Source of the DNA: Moellerella sp963519845
GTDB lineage: Bacteria; Pseudomonadota; Gammaproteobacteria; Enterobacterales; Enterobacteriaceae
Assembly (NCBI GenBank): GCA_963519845.1
Contig: CAUQNX010000004.1
Span: forward strand, 62,001-126,000
Length of the DNA stretch: 64,000 nt
Direction: 5' to 3'
Part shown: positions 16,498 through 26,164 of the stretch, piece by piece
How positions within the stretch are numbered: the first letter of the stretch is position 1
Layout: each line of letters begins with the position of its first letter
Notes under the pieces: model-generated
Database searches by the model: none
Told to the model about the DNA's origin: nothing
Seen by the model: the letters and a program-made list of their open reading frames with translations, nothing else
Position numbers and translations under genes: made by a program

Positions 16498-18243
16498 ATG
16501 GCTGGGCGAATTCCGCGTTCTTTTATCAATGATTTATTAGCGAGGACCGACGTCATCGATTTGATCGACGCACGAGTACCGTTAAAAAAGCAGGGTAAAA
16601 ATTATCACGCATGTTGTCCGTTCCATAACGAAAAAACACCTTCATTTACTGTCAACGGTGATAAGCAATTCTATTATTGCTTTGGTTGTGGTGCCAATGG
16701 TAATGCCATCGACTTTTTGATGAATTACGACAAACTTGATTTTGTCGAAACCATTGAAGAGCTAGCAACACTTCATGGCTTAGAAGTTCCCTATGAATCG
16801 GGAACAGGCTCTAGTCAGATAGAACGGCATCAACGACAAAATCTTTATCAGTTGATGGAAAAAATTAATCATTTTTACCGTGGTGCGTTAAGTCATTCCG
16901 CCGCTAAAGCAGCTCGTGATTACTTAACACAACGTGGACTGAGTGATGCAATTATCGATCGTTTCTCCATTGGTTTCGTTCCCGCAGGTTGGGACAACTT
17001 ACTGAAGAAATTTGCCACCAGTCAAGATGCGAAAAAACAGCTTGATGAAGCGGGTATGCTGGTCACCAATGATAATGGGCGTGTATACGACCGTTTTCGC
17101 GAACGCATTATGTTCCCAATCCGTGACCGCCGTGGTCGAGTCATTGCATTTGGTGGTCGAGTGATCGGCGATGCAATGCCTAAGTATCTAAACTCGCCAG
17201 AAACCGATATTTTTCATAAAGGTCGCCAGCTATTTGGTCTTTATGAGGCACTACAAAATAATAATGAGCCATCCAAATTATTAGTCGTTGAAGGCTATAT
17301 GGATGTAGTAGCACTGGCTCAGTTTGGTGTTGATTATGCTGTGGCCTCTTTAGGCACCTCAACCACCTCTGAGCATATCCAGTTGCTGTATCGTTCAACG
17401 GAAACTGTCGTTTGTTGTTATGATGGAGATCGTGCAGGCCGCGAAGCCGCATGGCGGGCATTAGAAACAGCCCTCCCCTACCTAAACGATGGCCGTCAAT
17501 TACGTTTTATGTTTCTACCCGATGGTGAAGATCCTGACTCACTGATCCGCAAAGAGGGTAAAGCCCGCTTTGAAGAGAGAATGAGCAGCTCCCATACTCT
17601 GTCTGCGTTTCTGTTTGAATCCCTGTTAACTCAGGTTGATCTGAGCGCACAAGAGGGAAGAACGAAATTTAGTCGATTAGCCATTCCGTTGATTAAACAA
17701 GTACCTGGCGAAACATTACGTATTTATTTAGCACAAGAGCTCGGTAATTTTATCGGGATACCGGATATTTCGCAGGTTCTTGCTATGATTGATAGAACCA
17801 ATGATGAAAAAACCAATTATCAAGCTCCTAAATTAAAAGCTACCACCATGCGTATTTTAATCGCGCTGTTGGTACAGAATCCTAATTTATCAGCACTGGT
17901 GCCCTTGTTGCATGGTATTAACCATTCACAAATGCCCGGTTTACCACTCTTTTTAGAGTTGGTTGAAGTCTGTCGTTCTAACCCGGGTATGAATACCGGA
18001 CAGTTATTAGAGCTGTATCGCAATAATAAATTCGCGCCACAACTTGAAAAACTAGCGACATGGAACGATATAGATATAGATGAAATAGCAGAAAAAACAT
18101 TTATAGATGCATTGAGCCATCTATTTATTAGCGCACTCGATGAACGTTTCGATTTTTTAATTGCTAAAGAACGAACGGAGGGGCTAACCCCTGAAGAGCG
18201 TGAGGAAGTCCGCCTAATCACTCTTGCGAGAGTGAAAACATAA
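16498..18243 (+). CDS. dnaG: DNA primase
   Basis: Primase makes RNA primers for replication. The 581 residues equal the E. coli length. The CHC2 zinc ribbon is C40-x2-H43 and C61-x2-C64. The catalytic core includes the RNA polymerase basic motif (ERIMFPIRDRRGRVIAFGGR) and the TOPRIM motifs VVEGYMDVVAL and CCYDGDRAGREAA. A C-terminal helicase-binding helical domain follows. ATG 16498 is preceded by AAAGG at short spacing, fitting the modest translation expected of primase. Confidence 0.99.
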   Translation: MAGRIPRSFINDLLARTDVIDLIDARVPLKKQGKNYHACCPFHNEKTPSFTVNGDKQFYYCFGCGANGNAIDFLMNYDKLDFVETIEELATLHGLEVPYESGTGSSQIERHQRQNLYQLMEKINHFYRGALSHSAAKAARDYLTQRGLSDAIIDRFSIGFVPAGWDNLLKKFATSQDAKKQLDEAGMLVTNDNGRVYDRFRERIMFPIRDRRGRVIAFGGRVIGDAMPKYLNSPETDIFHKGRQLFGLYEALQNNNEPSKLLVVEGYMDVVALAQFGVDYAVASLGTSTTSEHIQLLYRSTETVVCCYDGDRAGREAAWRALETALPYLNDGRQLRFMFLPDGEDPDSLIRKEGKARFEERMSSSHTLSAFLFESLLTQVDLSAQEGRTKFSRLAIPLIKQVPGETLRIYLAQELGNFIGIPDISQVLAMIDRTNDEKTNYQAPKLKATTMRILIALLVQNPNLSALVPLLHGINHSQMPGLPLFLELVEVCRSNPGMNTGQLLELYRNNKFAPQLEKLATWNDIDIDEIAEKTFIDALSHLFISALDERFDFLIAKERTEGLTPEEREEVRLITLARVKT

Positions 18244-18426
18244 TAAATTCTGATTGACCAAAAAAACGGCTTAAGTGCCGATAAACTCAAGGCAAATGCC
18301 TGTGATCTGCTACGAAATGAAGGGGCGTAGCGTCAAGAATAAGTAATCCCCTTAAATATTCTTGTTGGCTGATTTGTTTCGCCGACCGACACCAATCTAA
18401 ATACTCAGAAGTGTGGATACCGTCTT

Positions 18427-20274
18427 ATGGAGCAAAACCCGCAGTCACAGCTAAAGCTACTCGTTACTAAAGGTAAAGAGCAAGGCTATCTGACCTATGC
18501 TGAGGTCAATGACCATCTGCCGGAAGATATCGTCGATTCGGATCAAATCGAAGACATCATCCAGATGATTAATGACATGGGCATTCAGGTGATGGAAGAA
18601 GCACCTGATGCAGATGATCTCATGCTGGCTGAAACGACTTCCGATACTGATGATGATGCTGCTGAAGCCGCAGCACAAGTCCTTTCCAGTGTTGAAAGCG
18701 AAATTGGTCGCACCACTGACCCTGTGCGCATGTATATGCGTGAAATGGGTACCGTTGAACTCTTGACGCGTGAAGGTGAGATCGACATTGCAAAACGTAT
18801 TGAAGATGGTATTAACCAAGTTCAATGCTCAGTTGCAGAATATCCGGAAGCAATCACTTATTTGCTGGAACAGTATAATCGCGTAGAGGCTGGTGAATCC
18901 CGCCTTTCTGATCTGATTACTGGCTTCGTCGATCCTAATGCTGAAGAAGATCTTGCCCCAACAGCAACTCATATCGGCTCAGAACTTCCTAAAGAAGCAC
19001 TGGCTGAAGATGATGAAGAAGATGAAGATGAAGAGGCCGAAGAAGACACAGAAGATGATAACAGCATCGATCCTGAGTTGGCGCGCCAGAAGTTCATGGA
19101 ACTACATGAACAGTATGAAAAAACACGTCAACATATTAAACAACATGGCCGCAGCAGTGCCGCTACCGTTGCAGCGATTGAAGAGTTATCGGAAGTCTTT
19201 AAACAGTTCCGCTTAGTACCTAAACAGTTTGACTACCTTGTCAACAATATGCGTGAAATGATGGATCGCGTTCGTCTGCAAGAACGTACCATCATGAAGC
19301 TGTGTGTTGAACAATGTAAGATGCCGAAAAAGAACTTTATCACCCTATTTACTAGCAATGAAACGAATGACACTTGGTTGACTGCCGCTAAAGCGATGAA
19401 TAAGCCTTGGTCTGAGAAATTGCTAGAAGTAGAAGAAGATGTTCAACGTAGTTTGCAAAGATTGCGTCAAATCGAAGAAGAGACTGGCCTGACGATTGAA
19501 CAAGTCAAAGATATTAACCGTCGTATGTCTATCGGTGAAGCCAAAGCGCGCCGTGCGAAGAAAGAGATGGTTGAAGCTAACTTGCGTCTGGTTATTTCAA
19601 TTGCTAAAAAATATACCAACCGTGGTTTACAGTTCCTTGATCTTATTCAGGAAGGTAATATCGGTTTGATGAAAGCAGTTGATAAGTTTGAATATCGTCG
19701 TGGTTATAAATTCTCAACTTATGCAACATGGTGGATCCGTCAAGCGATCACCCGTTCAATCGCCGATCAGGCACGGACTATCCGTATCCCTGTTCATATG
19801 ATTGAAACTATTAACAAGCTGAATCGTATTTCTCGCCAAATGCTACAGGAAATGGGTCGTGAACCTTCACCTGAAGAGCTGGCTGAACGTATGCTGATGC
19901 CTGAAGATAAAATCCGTAAGGTGCTTAAAATTGCCAAAGAGCCTATCTCCATGGAGACGCCGATTGGTGATGATGAAGATTCACATCTGGGTGACTTTAT
20001 CGAAGATACAACATTGGAGCTGCCGCTGGACTCTGCTACCTCAGAAAGCCTGCGTTCTGCTACCCATGAAGTGCTTGCTGGCTTAACTGCGCGTGAAGCG
20101 AAAGTTCTGCGTATGCGTTTCGGTATTGATATGAATACTGACCATACATTGGAAGAAGTCGGTAAACAATTCGATGTAACTCGTGAGCGTATCCGTCAGA
20201 TTGAAGCTAAGGCATTACGTAAATTGCGTCATCCAAGCCGTTCAGAAGTTCTACGTAGCTTCTTAGACGAATAG
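18427..20274 (+). CDS. rpoD: RNA polymerase sigma-70 (housekeeping sigma factor)
   Basis: The 615-residue protein (E. coli 613) has region 1.1 (residues 1-80), region 1.2 (DPVRMYMREMGTVELLTREGE), an acidic non-conserved region around residues 190-215, regions 2.1-2.4 (LRLVISIAKKYTNRGLQFLD and YATWWIRQAITRSIADQ), region 3 and region 4.2 (TLEEVGKQFDVTRERIRQIE). The 183-nt gap after dnaG contains a short GGC/GCC hairpin near 18270. In E. coli a heat-shock promoter for rpoD lies inside dnaG; I did not verify one here. Confidence 0.99.
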   Translation: MEQNPQSQLKLLVTKGKEQGYLTYAEVNDHLPEDIVDSDQIEDIIQMINDMGIQVMEEAPDADDLMLAETTSDTDDDAAEAAAQVLSSVESEIGRTTDPVRMYMREMGTVELLTREGEIDIAKRIEDGINQVQCSVAEYPEAITYLLEQYNRVEAGESRLSDLITGFVDPNAEEDLAPTATHIGSELPKEALAEDDEEDEDEEAEEDTEDDNSIDPELARQKFMELHEQYEKTRQHIKQHGRSSAATVAAIEELSEVFKQFRLVPKQFDYLVNNMREMMDRVRLQERTIMKLCVEQCKMPKKNFITLFTSNETNDTWLTAAKAMNKPWSEKLLEVEEDVQRSLQRLRQIEEETGLTIEQVKDINRRMSIGEAKARRAKKEMVEANLRLVISIAKKYTNRGLQFLDLIQEGNIGLMKAVDKFEYRRGYKFSTYATWWIRQAITRSIADQARTIRIPVHMIETINKLNRISRQMLQEMGREPSPEELAERMLMPEDKIRKVLKIAKEPISMETPIGDDEDSHLGDFIEDTTLELPLDSATSESLRSATHEVLAGLTAREAKVLRMRFGIDMNTDHTLEEVGKQFDVTRERIRQIEAKALRKLRHPSRSEVLRSFLDE

Positions 20275-20296
20275 TTTTGAGATAGGTTATTTAACG

Positions 20297-20329
20297 AAAA
20301 AGCACTTGCCTCGGCAGGTGCTTTTTTTT
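20297..20329 (+). terminator. rpoD terminator
   Basis: AGCACTTGCC and GGCAGGTGCT pair with one G-U, followed by eight T residues, 23 nt after the rpoD stop. Confidence 0.9.
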
Positions 20330-20376
20330 GGGCTTATTTTAATATAAAAATAATATCTGCTAGAAATAGCGTACTT

Positions 20377-20690
20377 ATGAAGCATCTTGTTGTGCTAAAG
20401 TATGAGGTGGTAGTTAATAATATCTCTTATGAAGAACTCGATAAAATGAATCAAGAAGCCAATTTACCAGCCAATCTACGTAGCTGCCATACAGCTAAAA
20501 TGAATGGCAAATTAATTGTCGGCCATGCTTAAAGAAACTAGACCAATTATCGGCAGATACTATCGGCATTGCAATGGCAGGTATGCCTGCTGGTAGTTTA
20601 GGCATGGAGCAACCTAGCGGTTTCAAGCAAACTTATTCTGTTATTAGTTTTAATAATAAAGGCGAGCAATCCGTTTTTAATAAATACTAA
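20377..20690 (+). pseudogene. Decayed DUF411-family protein gene
   Basis: The first frame (20377-20532) encodes 51 residues ending in PANLRSCHTAKMNGKLIVGHA and stops at TAA. A shift of frame at about 20530 continues with LKKLDQLSADTIGIAMAGMPAGSLGMEQ and runs to TAA 20690. Together they match the conserved middle (LRSCHTA...GH) and the GMP-GSxGME segment of DUF411 proteins, which are small periplasmic proteins linked to metal handling. The usual N-terminal signal peptide and CxxC region are missing. Truncation and the frameshift together mark it as a pseudogene. Confidence 0.75.
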
Positions 20691-20799
20691 AATTAGTATC
20701 AATAAAATTTATATTTTTTTAGCTTAAAGTGATTTGACTTATATTGGATGAAGTGTCGATAGCAATATCGTCACTCCCTGCATACACACAACTAATGAT

Positions 20800-21027
20800 A
20801 TGCCTATAGTTCAACCTCCCTCATTTAATACGCTAGCAATTGCACCATTCCAGATTAATTATCAGGATCAGTTATTAGCCTTATATGAAGGCTCTGCGCT
20901 ATTTATTGTAAATGATCAGGATACGATCCTCAGTGAAAAAACCGCGTTATGGTTTAAATCCGCAAATACAATTAGCGATATTCCTGCTAATCAACCTTTT
21001 GATCTTTCGATGATTGAAGGAGCCTGA
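20800..21027 (+). CDS. Small hypothetical protein, possibly a remnant
   Basis: A 75-residue open frame with no recognised family and no clear Shine-Dalgarno. Its last codons contain GAAGGAG, a good Shine-Dalgarno for the broken gene starting at 21030. The two were therefore probably a translationally linked pair. An imperfect palindrome, AGTGTCGATA-N4-TATCGTCACT, lies at 20752-20775 just upstream and could be an operator. The flanks are decayed genes, so it may be on its way to loss. Confidence 0.4.
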   Translation: MPIVQPPSFNTLAIAPFQINYQDQLLALYEGSALFIVNDQDTILSEKTALWFKSANTISDIPANQPFDLSMIEGA

Positions 21028-21029
21028 CT

Positions 21030-21268
21030 ATGTCGATAAAATATGTGAGCAAGCTCTATGAGCTATTAGATTCTCCCAGCCTCATCGATTAGGAGTTGTT
21101 TTTGATGTTGACGGTTCTATTGTGATATTAGCTAGCGCCAGATTTAATTAAATTATTAGAATACGCAACGGGAAAAAAGCGCTATTTCATTAAGAGGCTG
21201 AATACCTAAAATTACGTGAACTCTATGCTGATCTATCCTGTATTCTGGGGGAGATAGCGCTATATTAA
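21030..21268 (+). pseudogene. Multiply frameshifted unknown gene
   Basis: An ATG with a strong GAAGGAG upstream starts MSIKYVSKLYELLDS, but the frame closes after 20 codons. Moving between frames gives a continuous-looking protein: LGVVFDVDGSIVILAS, then PDLIKLLEYATGKKRYFI, then EAEYLKLRELYADLSCILGE and a stop at 21268. At least three frame changes are needed. I do not recognise the ancestral family. Confidence 0.5.
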
Positions 21269-21291
21269 GCTGTAAAAATAGATAAATAGAA

Positions 21292-21320
21292 AAAACCAGC
21301 ACCCAAAGAGTGCTGGTTTT
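21292..21320 (-). terminator. Terminator of the alpha-glucoside operon
   Basis: AAAACCAGCAC and GTGCTGGTTTT are perfect arms around a 7-nt loop, located 6 nt after the end of the 6-phospho-alpha-glucosidase gene. Confidence 0.85.
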
Positions 21321-21325
21321 AAAAA

Positions 21326-22654
21326 TTAATGCAGTTCTGGCCAGTAATCTTTATTTGCAACAATCAAATCATCGAGGATCAGTTTAGCGACTGATGCGCT
21401 AGGAACTGTTTTCGATAACATAATCGCCTGCCACAGTTTTTGATAGCTATGCTCAATCCAAGCTTCAACTACCAGTTTTTCTACTGCAACTTGCTGTTCC
21501 ATCAAACCTTTTTGGAAGACAGGGATTTTACCCATCGCCAATGGTTCTGGGCCGTTTGAACCAACTAAACAAGGCACTTCAACCATCGCCGTTTCATCAA
21601 AGTTAGCGATAGCACCGTTATTTTCGACAATCAGCAGCATTCTTTCTTGGGTATTAAAAGCAATGGCACTGGCCAAATCGACAATAAAGGTCGCATGAGC
21701 ACCCGCATGGAAGCTCGTATCTTTCGCAGTTTGTTGCTCTACGATATAGCGTGCTTTATCAAACACCTCTTTCTCACGACCGATAACAATTTCGTTGGCG
21801 CGAGTAAATTCAGGATTTGAATGTTCCACAACATAGTCTGGGTGGAAATAATATTTCAAATAGGTATTAGGTAATGTGTCTGGATCAAGGGCAAAAATGT
21901 CTTTCGCTTTTCTAAAGGTTTCGATCCAGCTTGGCGCTTTATGTTGGAAATCTTCTGTTTGCGTGCAATAACCGTGCTCTGCCACATGTTTTTTCAATGC
22001 AGGCATCAAATCATTACCCGCTTTATCGGTCACGCTTGTCCACCAGCCAAAGTGATTCAGGCCGTAATAACGCACATTCATCTCTTTACGTGAAGACATT
22101 CCCAGAATATCGGCAAAAATACCTTCAATCGCCACTGGCATATCACAAATATTGATGATTTTTGACGTTGGACGTAAACGGCGAGTCGCTTCAGCCACAA
22201 TCGCTGCCGGATTAGAGTAATTCAACATCCATGCGTTTGGTGAATACTCTTCCATATAGTCGAGTAGTTCTAAAACACCAGTAATAGAACGCATGCCGTA
22301 AGCGATACCGCCCGGTCCACAAGTTTCTTGCCCTACAACACCATATTTTAATGGGATCTTTTCATCTTGCTCACGCATCTCATACAGACCAACACGGATA
22401 TGAGCCATAACGAAATCTACATCCGTAAAAGCACTTTTTGGATCGGTAGTAAAACTAAAAGCCACTTCAGGATGACGTTCACGAACCATAATCTGGCAAG
22501 CTTCGCCTAGCTGACTTTGTCTTTCAGCGTTATTGTCATAAAGACGGATTTCTTTCAGTGGAAAGCGATCCATATTCTCTAGCAGCATTAACACGATACC
22601 TGGCGTATAAGTACTGCCACCACCTGCAATTGTCACAACAAATTTCTTTTCCAC
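21326..22654 (-). CDS. aglB: 6-phospho-alpha-glucosidase, GH4
   Basis: GH4 enzymes split 6-phospho-alpha-glucosides through an NAD- and metal-dependent redox mechanism. The 442-residue protein has the N-terminal Rossmann motif AGGGSTYTPG (residues 10-19), the family block VGQETCGPGGIAYGMRSI and the expected metal ligands Cys170 (NICDMP) and His201 (NHFGWW). It resembles Klebsiella AglB and Fusobacterium MalH. The start is GTG 22654 with AGAGG upstream. It lies 11 nt after the EIICB gene, so phosphorylated maltose or sucrose isomers entering by that PTS are the likely substrates. Confidence 0.92.
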   Translation of the reverse strand: MEKKFVVTIAGGGSTYTPGIVLMLLENMDRFPLKEIRLYDNNAERQSQLGEACQIMVRERHPEVAFSFTTDPKSAFTDVDFVMAHIRVGLYEMREQDEKIPLKYGVVGQETCGPGGIAYGMRSITGVLELLDYMEEYSPNAWMLNYSNPAAIVAEATRRLRPTSKIINICDMPVAIEGIFADILGMSSRKEMNVRYYGLNHFGWWTSVTDKAGNDLMPALKKHVAEHGYCTQTEDFQHKAPSWIETFRKAKDIFALDPDTLPNTYLKYYFHPDYVVEHSNPEFTRANEIVIGREKEVFDKARYIVEQQTAKDTSFHAGAHATFIVDLASAIAFNTQERMLLIVENNGAIANFDETAMVEVPCLVGSNGPEPLAMGKIPVFQKGLMEQQVAVEKLVVEAWIEHSYQKLWQAIMLSKTVPSASVAKLILDDLIVANKDYWPELH

Positions 22655-22665
22655 AATCCACCTCT

Positions 22666-24192
22666 TTATTCGTTTAAACCTAAGGCATCGTTCACGTTAT
22701 TTTTGATCTTGCTGACGCTTAATCCGTAAATAACCTGAATATGATTTCCTTTAATAATCACGGCGCTACCGCCTGTGCTTTTTAATAATGCTTCTTGAAT
22801 TAATGCTGGGTCACGTACGTCGACTCGTAGACGTGTAAAACAGTTATCAACCGTACAAATATTCTCTTTGCCACCTAATCCTCGGATAACCTCTAGACCG
22901 ACATCATTGGATGCGGGTACTTCAATGGCAGGTTGTTCAGGTTCATCTTCGGCTTGTCTACCCGGTGTAGCCATATTAAAGCGAGTAATCAGAAACTTAC
23001 CTACCCAATACATAGTTAAGGTCTCTAGCAGGCCTAAAACAACGAAGATTGGCCAATTAGTTCTCTCTATACCTGCAGGTATGTTGTAGACGATAAAATC
23101 GATAAATCCGTTAGTGGCGCTGACTCTCACATCGAAGATCCAAGCCAGCATTTGATAAAATCCATCGATAAAGGAGTAAACCAACCACAGCAAAGGCGCA
23201 GCAAAGATAAATAAGAATTCAAATGGCTCGGTTATACCCACTAAAAACGAAGTAATGATTAAGGGGATCAATACCGCTTTTACTTTCGATTTATATTGCG
23301 GTTTAGCCGTTTTATAAAAGGCGAGCGCCAGTCCTGCTGTACCAAATATTTTCACCATGCCGTAAGTCAGGAAACGAGCCGAATCACTGAATGGTCCGGT
23401 GGTCGCCATCTCGGCTAAAAAGATCGGCTTGGCACCAACAATCGTCTGTCCATCAATAAGCAGCTGTCCGCCAATAGAGGTAAAAACAAAAGGAGACCAA
23501 ATAAGATGATGCAAACCTGTTGGGATCAAGAAACGGTTAAGGAAGCCATATAGAAAGACGCCACCCGAGCCAAAAGCCTTCATAAAGTCAGTTAAAGCCG
23601 AAATTCCGTGCTCAACCACTGGCCAAATATAGACAGTTGAGATAGCAAATAAGCCGATTATCGGGATCATGATAATCATCACCAGCTTACTGTTACCGTA
23701 AATCGAAAATGCGCCTTTAAACTCTTTATTCACAAATTTGTTATGCACAAAAGCGATAATAACGCCCAGAATAATGCCGAGAAAAACACCCATATCCACG
23801 ACTTTAAAGCCGAAAATAAAGATTTGCCCGCTACCATAGAGTTGAGCATTAGTGGCACCTTCCGCAAGGCGCTGGGTTAATGTCAGCCAAGAGTTATTAC
23901 CCGCCAGATACATCAAATAGGACATTGAGGCGACAAAAGTTGCTTCAGCTTTTCGGTTTTTGGCTAATCCACTAGCAAGACCAATACAGAAGAAAAAACC
24001 CAGATTATTCATGACTGCCCAGAGTAAACTGGAACAATACTTACCAATAATCCACAGAGTGCTTCCCTCTTCCACCCATAATTTATTAGTAGCAATACTA
24101 AACAACGCAATTAATAGGCCGATAGCCGGTAAATAGAGTACGGGCCCGATCATTGCTTTGGAGAAGTCTTGCAGTTTTTTTAAAACGACCAT
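22666..24192 (-). CDS. aglA: PTS alpha-glucoside-specific EIICB component
   Basis: The 508 residues comprise a glucose-family EIIC domain with about ten hydrophobic segments (residues 10-400, including NRFLIPTGLHHLIWSPF and TEPFEFLFIF) and a C-terminal EIIB domain with the phosphorylation cysteine C451 in DNCFTRLR. No EIIA is fused or adjacent, so it should be served by the glucose EIIA (Crr). The GH4 enzyme behind it implies import of alpha-linked disaccharides as 6-phosphates. ATG 24192 has GGGAG upstream. Confidence 0.93.
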   Translation of the reverse strand: MVVLKKLQDFSKAMIGPVLYLPAIGLLIALFSIATNKLWVEEGSTLWIIGKYCSSLLWAVMNNLGFFFCIGLASGLAKNRKAEATFVASMSYLMYLAGNNSWLTLTQRLAEGATNAQLYGSGQIFIFGFKVVDMGVFLGIILGVIIAFVHNKFVNKEFKGAFSIYGNSKLVMIIMIPIIGLFAISTVYIWPVVEHGISALTDFMKAFGSGGVFLYGFLNRFLIPTGLHHLIWSPFVFTSIGGQLLIDGQTIVGAKPIFLAEMATTGPFSDSARFLTYGMVKIFGTAGLALAFYKTAKPQYKSKVKAVLIPLIITSFLVGITEPFEFLFIFAAPLLWLVYSFIDGFYQMLAWIFDVRVSATNGFIDFIVYNIPAGIERTNWPIFVVLGLLETLTMYWVGKFLITRFNMATPGRQAEDEPEQPAIEVPASNDVGLEVIRGLGGKENICTVDNCFTRLRVDVRDPALIQEALLKSTGGSAVIIKGNHIQVIYGLSVSKIKNNVNDALGLNE

Positions 24193-24467
24193 CTGACACT
24201 CCCACCATTCTTTTTGTTATTTTTCAGTGAAAACTTCACCTTGACCTTCACGTTGCAGTCATCCTATGCCCTAATCTCGATAGGATGGATGAACAAAAAC
24301 TCGAGTTGTGAGCTAAGTCATACAATCAAAATGAGGTCACATATATGATATTCGTTATATTTGTAGATGAGTTATCTAACTTACTTTTTTATCTTTAGTT
24401 TTAATACTTAAATACAATACCTTATGATAATTTAACTTTAACGCCTTATTCATAAAGAGATCTAAAA
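24193..24467. promoter_or_regulatory. Divergent control region of aglAB and its GntR regulator
   Basis: 275 nt separate the divergent starts of the EIICB and GntR genes. The segment 24340-24370 is AT-rich with several TATA/ATAT half-sites that could be the GntR operator, but I cannot define a clear palindrome. Confidence 0.35.
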
Positions 24468-25166
24468 TTGATATATCAATCTATTGCTAATGAGCTGAAA
24501 ATTCGCATAAATAGTGAGGAATATAAGGTCGGTGATATCTTACCGAGTGAAAAAGCATTGGCAAAAGAACTGAAAGCGTCAGTGATGACAATAAGAAAGG
24601 CGCTAGCCCTATTGGAAAGTGAAAAGCTAATTATCAAACGCCACGGCAGTGGTTCCTTTGTCGCGCGTAAAATTAACTACCATGGGGGTGAGCTAGATGG
24701 TTTTAATTATCAGATGGATATGGGAGGCGTACAAAATTATAAAAATAAAGTGATCGAATTTAGTATGATCGATGCGCCACCCGCTATCGCCCAGCAATTA
24801 AAAATAAGCTCAGGTGAGAAGGTCTATTATATCCGCCGGATACGCATCATCGATGACGTGCCTGTGTTGATTGAAAATAGCTATATTCCCGTAGCGCCTT
24901 TTCCTTGGCTCAGTATTGGTAATATGGAGCAATCAAAATTTAACTATTTCAAGAAAGAGTGCAATATTACTATTCTCGAAAGCCATCGCAGCTATGCACC
25001 AGTACAAGCGACCCGAGAACAAGCGGAGCTACTGCAGGTTGCGCCAAATAGCCTACTATTGCGGGTGCAATCCATCAGTTATTCGCAAGATAATAAGATT
25101 GTCGATTTATCCGATACCTACCAAAATACCCATAAATATATTGTGAAGCATGTTATTCGGCGCTAG
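24468..25166 (+). CDS. GntR/HutC-family regulator of the alpha-glucoside locus
   Basis: The 232-residue protein has an N-terminal winged helix (residues 1-70, GDILPSEKALAKELKASVMTIRKALALL) and a C-terminal UTRA ligand-binding domain (about 85-230, with VYYIRRIRIIDDVPVLIE). It starts with a TTG at 24468, supported by GAGA upstream and by the usual MIYQSIAxxL beginning of this subfamily. Divergent orientation to aglAB suggests it represses them and responds to a phosphosugar, as TreR and NagR do (inference). Confidence 0.88.
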   Translation: MIYQSIANELKIRINSEEYKVGDILPSEKALAKELKASVMTIRKALALLESEKLIIKRHGSGSFVARKINYHGGELDGFNYQMDMGGVQNYKNKVIEFSMIDAPPAIAQQLKISSGEKVYYIRRIRIIDDVPVLIENSYIPVAPFPWLSIGNMEQSKFNYFKKECNITILESHRSYAPVQATREQAELLQVAPNSLLLRVQSISYSQDNKIVDLSDTYQNTHKYIVKHVIRR

Positions 25167-25267
25167 TGTATTTCACCATTGGTTAGGAATTAAATACAGA
25201 GTGATATCAGCCGTCAAATAATATCGTTATAGGCGGCTTTTTAATTATCAAAACTAACTTGAATATC

Positions 25268-26164
25268 TCAGCCTGAATATTGAGTTATTCCTGTATAACT
25301 TTTTCCCTGATGAATTTTTTCAACTTCGCTCGTTGTCAGTGCCACTTTATATACACCTCCAGAGAGATCCGTCACATACATTAATTGAGCTGGCTTATCA
25401 TAGGCTAAACCGATTGCTTCCTTAAATCCTCGACAAATCACCTGATAATTGGCAAGTCCATTTTGAGTCACATCAGCACGATTCAAGCTGTTGCCGTTTG
25501 GTTCACTTCCTCTATCAGTCCAATAGAGAATTTGTTCATCTTCATCAAGTAATAGGTCTATTGGCTCTGGGAGTTTATCAAGTAAAAGCTGAATATCGGT
25601 TCTATTAGCCGGATTTTGATGATTTTTGGCTGTCAATGGCACTCTAAATAAGCTACCGAGATTACCTTTTGACGGACCTTTTTGTGTCCAATAGAGCCAG
25701 TTATTGGCTAAATCTACAGAGATACCAACACATTCATCTAGGATATCGACTTTATTTTCATTATTTCTTGGTCTTTCAACATGAACCTGCAAGTCAGTTC
25801 CATCGGTTTTACACGACGTGACTTTCCCGCCTTCTCGATCGCACCAATATAATCGCTGAGTTTCATCGACGAATTGTAGCTGTTTGGGTGTTCTTACCTG
25901 TCCATTACCCACCAACATTTTTCGACCCGTTCCATCAAAATTCATCACATTAATGGAGCCATCATCTTCATCATAGTTTTTCCCCATATTACTCCAGTAA
26001 ATCAAGCGCTTTCCTGGATCAGTGTCAATTCCATCAGGCGTACCACCCAATCCCTCAATAAGCTGGGTTATGTTTCCATTTAGCTTGTTCAACTGAGTAA
26101 TTGCAGGATTAATAACATCGAGCAGCAATAAATAAAGTTGTGAATGTGTAATATTCTTCTCCAT
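25268..26164 (-). CDS. YWTD-repeat beta-propeller protein
   Basis: The 298-residue protein lacks a signal peptide. After a helical N-terminus it holds repeated LDL-receptor class B-like blades, each with a Tyr-Trp pair: RLIYWSNMG, RLYWCDREG, WLYWTQKG and ILYWTDRG, plus a related LMYVTDLSG. These predict a six-bladed propeller of the YWTD type, a fold best known from animal receptors and present in scattered bacteria. ATG 26164 has GAGG upstream. It stands alone between the GntR gene and the satellite's left end. The ligand is unknown. Confidence 0.75.
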   Translation of the reverse strand: MEKNITHSQLYLLLLDVINPAITQLNKLNGNITQLIEGLGGTPDGIDTDPGKRLIYWSNMGKNYDEDDGSINVMNFDGTGRKMLVGNGQVRTPKQLQFVDETQRLYWCDREGGKVTSCKTDGTDLQVHVERPRNNENKVDILDECVGISVDLANNWLYWTQKGPSKGNLGSLFRVPLTAKNHQNPANRTDIQLLLDKLPEPIDLLLDEDEQILYWTDRGSEPNGNSLNRADVTQNGLANYQVICRGFKEAIGLAYDKPAQLMYVTDLSGGVYKVALTTSEVEKIHQGKSYTGITQYSG

